Assembly: GCA_964426675.1 (NCBI GenBank) | Contig: CAYRRM010000038.1 | Location: forward strand, 1-20,727 | Reading direction: 5' to 3' | Length of the DNA stretch: 20,727 nt | From: DYMC01 sp035406705 | Lineage (GTDB): Bacteria > Verrucomicrobiota > Lentisphaeria > Victivallales > GWF2-50-93 | Shown here: piece after piece, positions 14,772 to 20,727 of the stretch | Numbering within the stretch: the first letter of the stretch is position 1 | How the letters are laid out: every line of letters starts with the position of its first letter | Program-made: the position numbers and the translations under genes | Notes under the pieces: model-generated | The model's database searches: none | Seen by the model: the letters and a program-made list of their open reading frames with translations, nothing else | Told to the model about the DNA's origin: nothing

Positions 14772-17700
14772 ATGGCAAACTATGATGTAAAGATAAATCT
14801 AAAGGGGTTTGCTGACTTACAGGATATAGAAAAAAAATTACAAAAAATACAAGAGGTATCCTCTAATGCATTTAAGGGATTAAAAGAAGGTATTAGACCA
14901 CAAAATGTTCAAGCAGTTATATCAAGATTAGAAGAGTTAAGGGAAGGTGCCTCCCCTTGGACTAAATTTTATAGAATTAACAGAGCAGACAAAGAGAATA
15001 TAATAAATGAGGTAAACTCAATACTGCGTTTTGTAGGCGAGAAAGAAGTTAAACTACCAGCAAAACTATATTTCCCAGAACTACAGAAAACCCTTGATGA
15101 GGTATATGATAGAATTAAGTCAGTCCAAAACGAATTTCCCAAAATTGCAAAAATTAGTAGAGATAAAATAGTGTCAACAATGCGTTTAGGGGGCATAGAA
15201 GTAGCAACATCAACCATAAATATAGAGAAAGCACTTAGGGCAGAACAAGAAAGAAAAAAGGTAATTAAAGAAATAATTGACAGTTACAGAGAAATTGGAT
15301 ATACCACGCTTCAAATTGCAGAACAGAGCAAAATTATGCGTGGTAAAGAAACAAATGAATTAAAAGAACAGAGAAAAGTATTAGAGCAATTAGAATACCT
15401 CCAAAAAAGCCAGCCAGAACTTTACATTAAAATCAGAAACCAGATAAAGGACTTAAATGCCCAGTTAAATAAAAACCCAGAGGAGTTATCAAAAACAATT
15501 AGGTCAATACAGGCACTGAGTTCTCATTCTTACAGATTGCGTCTGGAATGGGACAGGATTGGAAACTCATTGAGGTTCTTTTCTTACTTAACGCTAACTT
15601 CGACTGGATATGCCATAAGACAGACAACTGACTGGATAAAGGGTTTAATGGAGTTACAGGGCTCACTTAAAACAAGTTCCAGAGAAACATTAGGGCTTGC
15701 CTATGTTTCTGGTGTCTTAGGTATTCAAGCAACATTTTTAGGAAAGACAATAAATAATGTTTATCAGGCCTTAATAAATGCCGGGCAAGGCACTTCTTTT
15801 GTAGCAGAACGGGTAAGAGAGGCGATACACTCTGTTGGATTATCCTCTTATAAACTTGGTGAGGATATGGGTGGCAGTGTAGAAGTTTTCTTTAGGGTTA
15901 TAGGTGCGCTGCAAAAACTTGAACAACAATATGGTCGTGCTTGGGTAATGCAGAAACTTCTGGGTTCTAACGCAGAAAATGTAGCCCAGTTATTACAAAT
16001 ACCAGTTGAAAGATTGCGGGAATATTACAAAACAGGAACAGAACTTTATGACCATTTTGGTATATCTCTTAATGATGTGTATAATGCTGGTCTTAAAGTA
16101 AACGAGGTTTTTACAAGGTTCGGGATGTTATTAAAGGTTAAACTTGCAGAAGTTCTGCCAGGGCTTGCAGAAGGTTTTAGGGTAATCATAGAGACAATCA
16201 CGAAATTACTTGAATTATTCACAAGGATACCAGACGGACTACAAAAAGGCCTTGCACAGTTTTTTATACTTGGCTCTGCTTTTACCTATGTTGCTGGAAC
16301 AGGACTAAAGGTTTTTGATACAATTAAAAGAATATCCGAAGCATTATTGGTTGCAAGAACGGCAACTATTTCATTTATCTCATCGTTTGTCACAAATCCT
16401 ATTCTGCTTGGTCTAACACTAATTGCTGGTGGACTAACATATATTGCACTGAAACTAAAACAATATAATAACCAGTTAAATGAATTAGCATTAAAACAAC
16501 AAGTTAATATTAAGGAAGCATATGATACTTCAATGGAGTTAGGTGAAAGCATAACAAACAATATTGAACTTATAAAGATATATGGAACAGCAGAAGAGAA
16601 ACAGAAACTTGATGTATTGATGTCTAATTTGAGAAAATACTATAATATCCTTATTGAATTATATGAGAAATTAAGACAGGGGAATTTTAAGACAAATGAA
16701 GAATACAAAGAAACTATTGATTTTTATGAAGTTACATATCAGATATATGCTAAAACACTTGAAAAAATAAGAAATATCGCAAGCACTGCGAAAATCAGAA
16801 CAGAAAAAGAATATATTACAACAAAACAGATACAAGAGCAGGAAAACCTAATAAGAGAAAACAACTTAAATCTTAATGAACAATATGATATATGGACTAA
16901 TCTCTTAAGGGTAGCAAAAGAGAATTCCAGAGAGTATGATACTATAAATAAAAAGATTGTAGATGTAGTTGGTGCTTCCAAGAGAGCCGTAAGCGAAACA
17001 CTGAAATTTCTACAAGAGCAGTCAGAAATCATCCCGTCTTGGTTCAGTGGTATTGATACAATCACTGATAAGTTCAGAAACATTGAAAATGAAGTTAAGG
17101 TATTAATGAAGACAGGAACGCAAGAAAATTTACAACTTATAAAAGATATTCAGACAGAATATACAAAGGCATTGCTTGTAAACTATGATAAACTACTTGA
17201 CGAACAAAGAGACAAGAGATTAAAATTAGAAAGTGAGTTATATGAAGAGAATATCAAAGCAGGAAGATTAAAAGAAGACAATCTACAGAAACAGTTATTA
17301 AATATCTATAATTCTTACAACATTGAAAAATTAAGAACCATCAAAAGCACAAGCAATGAAGTATCCTTTCTTGAAAAGAAGGCACAGGAAGCAATTCTGG
17401 AATATAAAAAATCTGGGGACTCTAAATATCTTGATATACATAATTCAGTTATAAACCTGATAAAAGAGAAACAGAACTCGCTCAGATTGGAACTTGGAAA
17501 GATAGAGTTAAAGAGCACAGAAGATAGGATATCAACTATAGATAAATTTTACGAGGAACATAAAAAGGGGACAGACAGTATTATAAGTTATTATAGCCGA
17601 GAGATTTCTAAACTATCCAAATTAGACAAACAGAGAATTTCAGACCAATTAAGAATAATAGATACTGTCAAGGGTGAGTTAAGTTATATAAACAACTTAA

Positions 17701-19190
17701 TCAACAATTATGGAGCAACTAACAAACTATTAGAGCAACAGGTAGAAATACAGAACAAACTAAAAGAAGAGATTTTGAACTTTGCAAAAGTATCAGACGA
17801 ATATCATCTTGAATATGCCAACAGATTAAAAGAAAATTTTGAAATAGAGAGGCATTCAGTATCCGAGAGAACCAAGTTTTATGATTGGTATTATAATTAT
17901 CTCCTTGGTGCCTTAATAGAGGTTGACAACCGTGAGAAAATATCACTGGAAAATAAGAAAAGAATTTTTGATAGTGAGGCAGAAATTTATTCAGACAGGT
18001 TAAAAATCTTGTCTGAACTTCTTAATGCTCAAAAGTCATTTACTAGTATATCGCAAAAGATTATTGACCAATATCTTACACATTTAAGTAGTGGTTATAG
18101 TAAACACTATATCACAGATAAAGATTATGTTGATAACCTTGAAAAACTTATAGGTAGTTCTGTTAAACTGATAGGTAAATACTTTCAGGGGCTGTATAGT
18201 GAAAGCCCTGATAAATTATTAAGAAATTTCTACTATAACACTACACAGATAATTAGCAGGATTTCTAAAGAGATAAGCGGACTTGACTTAATGCCAGAAG
18301 AGAAAAAGAATTTATTTATTAGAAGCATCTACTCAATGTTAGAGGAAGTAAAATCAATGAAACTTTCAAAAGAGTTCTGGCAAGATATTCTACAAGGAAA
18401 TCAATTCTCTGACACCATATCAAGATTAGGTGAACAGTTTGGACTCTCAAGAGACGAAATTAAGATAATACTGTCTGATATAGTAAACTCTACATATAAC
18501 GATATAGACGCCATTTTAAGAAAACTTTACGAATTTGGATACAATATCAGTATATTTACCGACTTTACAACAGAGAAACTAAAATCTGCGTTTCAGTTAG
18601 ATACTATTAAAAACGCATTTTTTGAGTTCTCGCAGTCAGTTCTTTCAGGAACTCAGACAATAGATGAGGCATTCAAAAACCTGAAAAAAGCCGTGTTTAA
18701 TTATTTCCAGAACCTTTTTGTTACACTGATTATATCTACAAAGATTTTTACTTCAGAGGTTCAAAATGCAATACAAGAAGCAGTAGATTTGTTTCTTGCT
18801 GGCTATACAAACAGGGCAACTAATATGATAAATAATATCATAGGTTTGGTAGTTAACAGGACAAGAAAACTCTTGCCTTTTGTTCAGAGTGTTGCTGAAA
18901 ATTTAAGACGGGCTTTTGGTGTGGTTGATATAGACAAAGAGATGGAAAAGACAACAGAAAACCTTGGGAAACTTGGAGAAAATATTGCAGAAGGCATTCA
19001 TGCAAAAAAGACCGCTGGCTGGTTATTACCAAGCGAGACAGTTTTAGAGCCAGAAACCGCTGGTGTAGGCAATGTCTCTATCAATAAGCAACTAAGCGTG
19101 AATTTCCATGGTTTAGGTTTTAATGAGCAGAAAAAAGTATTTGACCTATGGCAGGATAAAGAAGAACTTTCTACTATATTAGGAGTATAG
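14772..19190 (+). CDS. Tail tape measure protein
   Basis: At 1472 residues this is the largest gene in the window and follows the tail chaperones, as tape measures do. It is almost entirely helical and rich in Lys, Glu, Leu and Ile, with long coiled-coil stretches (residues ~1-290 and ~570-1100). A hydrophobic region at about 494-560 (AQFFILGSAFTYVAGTGL and ILLGLTLIAGGLTYIAL) fits the membrane-interacting segment of tape measures, and a second mild one lies near 1320. It contains no Cys at all by my reading. By the usual ~0.15 nm per residue, the tail would be about 220 nm long. No lytic transglycosylase or peptidase motif is recognised. The ribosome binding site TTGGAGG precedes ATG 14772. 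Confidence 0.92.
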   Translation: MANYDVKINLKGFADLQDIEKKLQKIQEVSSNAFKGLKEGIRPQNVQAVISRLEELREGASPWTKFYRINRADKENIINEVNSILRFVGEKEVKLPAKLYFPELQKTLDEVYDRIKSVQNEFPKIAKISRDKIVSTMRLGGIEVATSTINIEKALRAEQERKKVIKEIIDSYREIGYTTLQIAEQSKIMRGKETNELKEQRKVLEQLEYLQKSQPELYIKIRNQIKDLNAQLNKNPEELSKTIRSIQALSSHSYRLRLEWDRIGNSLRFFSYLTLTSTGYAIRQTTDWIKGLMELQGSLKTSSRETLGLAYVSGVLGIQATFLGKTINNVYQALINAGQGTSFVAERVREAIHSVGLSSYKLGEDMGGSVEVFFRVIGALQKLEQQYGRAWVMQKLLGSNAENVAQLLQIPVERLREYYKTGTELYDHFGISLNDVYNAGLKVNEVFTRFGMLLKVKLAEVLPGLAEGFRVIIETITKLLELFTRIPDGLQKGLAQFFILGSAFTYVAGTGLKVFDTIKRISEALLVARTATISFISSFVTNPILLGLTLIAGGLTYIALKLKQYNNQLNELALKQQVNIKEAYDTSMELGESITNNIELIKIYGTAEEKQKLDVLMSNLRKYYNILIELYEKLRQGNFKTNEEYKETIDFYEVTYQIYAKTLEKIRNIASTAKIRTEKEYITTKQIQEQENLIRENNLNLNEQYDIWTNLLRVAKENSREYDTINKKIVDVVGASKRAVSETLKFLQEQSEIIPSWFSGIDTITDKFRNIENEVKVLMKTGTQENLQLIKDIQTEYTKALLVNYDKLLDEQRDKRLKLESELYEENIKAGRLKEDNLQKQLLNIYNSYNIEKLRTIKSTSNEVSFLEKKAQEAILEYKKSGDSKYLDIHNSVINLIKEKQNSLRLELGKIELKSTEDRISTIDKFYEEHKKGTDSIISYYSREISKLSKLDKQRISDQLRIIDTVKGELSYINNLINNYGATNKLLEQQVEIQNKLKEEILNFAKVSDEYHLEYANRLKENFEIERHSVSERTKFYDWYYNYLLGALIEVDNREKISLENKKRIFDSEAEIYSDRLKILSELLNAQKSFTSISQKIIDQYLTHLSSGYSKHYITDKDYVDNLEKLIGSSVKLIGKYFQGLYSESPDKLLRNFYYNTTQIISRISKEISGLDLMPEEKKNLFIRSIYSMLEEVKSMKLSKEFWQDILQGNQFSDTISRLGEQFGLSRDEIKIILSDIVNSTYNDIDAILRKLYEFGYNISIFTDFTTEKLKSAFQLDTIKNAFFEFSQSVLSGTQTIDEAFKNLKKAVFNYFQNLFVTLIISTKIFTSEVQNAIQEAVDLFLAGYTNRATNMINNIIGLVVNRTRKLLPFVQSVAENLRRAFGVVDIDKEMEKTTENLGKLGENIAEGIHAKKTAGWLLPSETVLEPETAGVGNVSINKQLSVNFHGLGFNEQKKVFDLWQDKEELSTILGV

Positions 19191-19191
19191 T

Positions 19192-19530
19192 ATGAATAGA
19201 GTAAGTATAAATTCGGTAAAATACGGATTACAGTTTAAGTATAAGTATATTCCAAGCAAAAGATTAAGTATTGAGAAAACCATAAATAGTGTAATAATTC
19301 AGACACAGGACTATGTATTACTTGACACAAATATAGAGTTTGAATACCCAAGAGCAACAAGCACCGAAAGGTCTGCATTAAAAGACTTTTATGAGAAAGG
19401 GACTACTTTTACCTTTAGAGATTATGATGGCAATTCATATACCTGTTTAATGATTGAATACTCTGAAGAGGAAGTTTTATCAAAATATAACATCAAAGGA
19501 ACAATGAAGATACTGGGGACGGTAGGATGA
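19192..19530 (+). CDS. Small tail tip-region protein, family uncertain
   Basis: The 112-residue protein lies directly after the tape measure, with AGGAG upstream and one base between stop and start. It is beta-rich: VKYGLQFKYKYIP, VIIQTQDYVLLDTNIEFEYP, then RATSTERSALKDFYEKGTTFTFRDYDGNSYTCLMIEYSEEEV. The RATxxERxALxxFY...TFTxxDxDG pattern resembles small phage proteins encoded near the tail tip and some distal tail domains, so a tail-tip or distal tail role is likely, though the family is not certain. The TGA stop overlaps the next start (ATGA). Confidence 0.55.
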   Translation: MNRVSINSVKYGLQFKYKYIPSKRLSIEKTINSVIIQTQDYVLLDTNIEFEYPRATSTERSALKDFYEKGTTFTFRDYDGNSYTCLMIEYSEEEVLSKYNIKGTMKILGTVG

Positions 19531-20727
19531 GAAGCAATAATAACATAACAACTGAATATGGAAAGGTTCCACATATACCCATATGGGACATTGTTTCAAC
19601 TTCATTTCCTAAACCAAAAATCCCAATTATAGGAGACCCACCCGAACTTCTGGCACCATTGGATTCTACACTTGAAATATATTGTTGCCCTTCAACCTGT
19701 GACAATAAACCTGTATGTTCTAAAGTAAGATTTGAGTGGACTTCTGTTAAAAATGCTGTTTACTATGAACTCCAGATATGCGATGATAATTCTTTTTATG
19801 TTGTTGAACCACCATTTGAGTTAGGAAACTGCCTTGTCTCAAAAACTGTATATGGAACGCAAGTTGATATAGACCTTGCAAGGGACTGTTGCAGTTTGAT
19901 TTATAAGAAAACAATCTACTGGAGAGTAAGGGCTGTATTTGACGCAAACTATAAGTCAAGATGGTCAGATATAGGCAGTTTTGAGTTAAATACTTCATTT
20001 TGCGAACTATGTATTACAAAAGAGGGCATCTGTGGCAATACAGAAGATTGTGGTTCTTGTGAAAGTTCAACTCAAGATTGTATCCCCTGTGAAAACTGCC
20101 AATCTGCTTGTCTGACTGCTTGTCAAGGATGCTTAACTCCTTGCGAGGATTGCGAAACTATTTGTATGTCTTATCTTGATGTTTGTAGCACTGGACAATG
20201 CGGGGTTAGTGAAGTTTGTGAGACGTGTGATGCATACTGTTTAACAAACTGTCTTGTATGTGAAACAAACACGCCTTGCACTACTTGTGAAAATTCTTGT
20301 GAGGCCTGCGAATATTGTCTAACTTGTCAGACATCGGCGCAACTATGCGAAACCTTAGATGTTTGTGCTAATTGTGAAAGATGCCAGAATTGTCTATATT
20401 GCCAAACTTGTCAGACCTGTGAATTTTGCGAATTTTGTCTAAGGTGTGAAAACTGCCAGAGTTGCGAAACCTGTGAAACCTGCCTTAATTGTGAAAACTG
20501 CCAGAGTTGTGAAATATGTGAAACCTGCCTTGTATGCGAGAATTGTCTATATTGCCAAACTTGTGAGACCTGCCTTAATTGTGAAAACTGCCAGAGTTGC
20601 GAAACCTGTGAAACCTGCCTTAATTGCGAAAACTGCCAGAGTTGCGAAACTTGTGAGACCTGCCTTAATTGTGAAAACTGCCAGAGTTGCGAAACTTGTG
20701 AGACCTGCCTTAATTGTGAAAACTGCC
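19527..20727 (+). CDS. Tail protein with FN3-like domain and (Cys-X-X)n repeat tract (3' end outside window)
   Basis: The frame starts at ATG 19527, overlapping the previous stop (ATGA), and is open to the window edge: 400 residues seen. Residues ~30-60 are Pro-rich (FPKPKIPIIGDPPELLAP). Residues ~64-154 look like a fibronectin type III domain (VRFEWTSVKNAVYYELQI ... IYWRVRAVFDANYKSRWSD). From ~156 the protein is increasingly Cys-rich, and from C280 every third residue is Cys without exception to the edge (41 in a row). I count 77 Cys in 400 residues. The dominant 15-residue unit is CQSCETCETCLNCEN. No His follows any CXXC there, so heme c binding is not indicated. Position after the tape measure suggests a tail tip or fibre component. 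Disulfide, metal or Fe-S roles are all possible and undecided. Confidence 0.8.
   Translation, partial: MRSNNNITTEYGKVPHIPIWDIVSTSFPKPKIPIIGDPPELLAPLDSTLEIYCCPSTCDNKPVCSKVRFEWTSVKNAVYYELQICDDNSFYVVEPPFELGNCLVSKTVYGTQVDIDLARDCCSLIYKKTIYWRVRAVFDANYKSRWSDIGSFELNTSFCELCITKEGICGNTEDCGSCESSTQDCIPCENCQSACLTACQGCLTPCEDCETICMSYLDVCSTGQCGVSEVCETCDAYCLTNCLVCETNTPCTTCENSCEACEYCLTCQTSAQLCETLDVCANCERCQNCLYCQTCQTCEFCEFCLRCENCQSCETCETCLNCENCQSCEICETCLVCENCLYCQTCETCLNCENCQSCETCETCLNCENCQSCETCETCLNCENCQSCETCETCLNCENC
20364..20727 (+). repeat. 45-bp in-frame tandem repeat array (Cys-X-X codons)
   Basis: Units begin at 20364, 20409, 20454, 20499, 20544, 20589, 20634, 20679 and 20724 (cut by the window). Each encodes five Cys-X-X triplets. 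The units at 20634 and 20679 are identical and 20589 differs at only three bases, while earlier units diverge, and before 20364 the pattern breaks into irregular Cys spacing. The array therefore grew or was homogenised toward its 3' side, by slippage or recombination. Confidence 0.9.

Noticed and set aside
20364..20727. CRISPR array.
   Set aside because: The 45-bp units are contiguous without spacers, keep the reading frame and code for Cys-X-X triplets.
19996..20727. Multiheme cytochrome (CXXCH) or conventional zinc fingers.
   Set aside because: No CXXC is followed by His and no His is present in the tract; the spacing is uniform rather than finger-like.
1..20727. tRNA or rRNA genes, insertion sequences, integrase or attachment sites.
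   Set aside because: I saw no cloverleaf, transposase, integrase or inverted-repeat-bounded element; gaps are too small to hide one.

Overview
The window is a contiguous late-gene block of a tailed double-stranded DNA phage or prophage, about 20.7 kb, AT-rich (roughly one third G+C by eye). Arg is written mostly AGA/AGG, Ile often ATA, and most genes have a strong AAAGGAGG-type ribosome binding site. Promoter-like sites fit a bacterial sigma-70 consensus. This suggests a bacterial host, possibly a thermophile, but the host cannot be named from the sequence. A single main tail-tube gene, a frameshifting tail chaperone pair, a 1472-residue tape measure and no sheath gene point to a long non-contractile tail (siphovirus). 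Several head genes (DUF935 portal, Mu I-like protease/scaffold, gp36-like connector) are of the Mu type.

Layout. Positions 1-363 are a divergent control region: the start of a leftward gene with its promoter, two copies of a 15-bp direct repeat, and one or two rightward promoters. Everything else reads rightward with tiny gaps or overlaps. 364-3303 holds packaging genes: small terminase, large terminase, portal. 3281-7400 holds a DNA-end-processing cassette: a nucleotidyltransferase / Dam-type methyltransferase / ATP-dependent DNA ligase fusion, then a protein with a LigD-type 3'-phosphoesterase domain. 7434-10079 holds the capsid genes (protease/scaffold, decoration protein, major capsid protein). 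After a GC-rich hairpin, 10133-10786 is a second methyltransferase. 10788-12728 holds head-tail connector and completion genes. 12793-14757 holds the tail tube, a small unknown, a second tube-like protein and the chaperone pair with a -1 frameshift. 14772-19530 holds the tape measure and a small tail protein. From 19527 to the end of the window runs an open gene with an FN3-like domain followed by an uninterrupted (Cys-X-X)n tract built of 45-bp tandem repeats.

The two most unusual items are the repair-type cassette sitting where Mu-like phages usually keep a head morphogenesis (Mu F / SPP1 gp7) gene, and the Cys-every-third-residue tail protein. The cassette's NTase, ligase and phosphoesterase modules recall a dispersed LigD without Ku. 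A third, sequence-wide signal is near absence of GTAC, CTAG, AGCT and GATC (0, 1, 1 and 2 by eye), although TGCA, of identical composition, occurs dozens of times. This looks like strong restriction-driven selection and matches the presence of a Dam-family methyltransferase.
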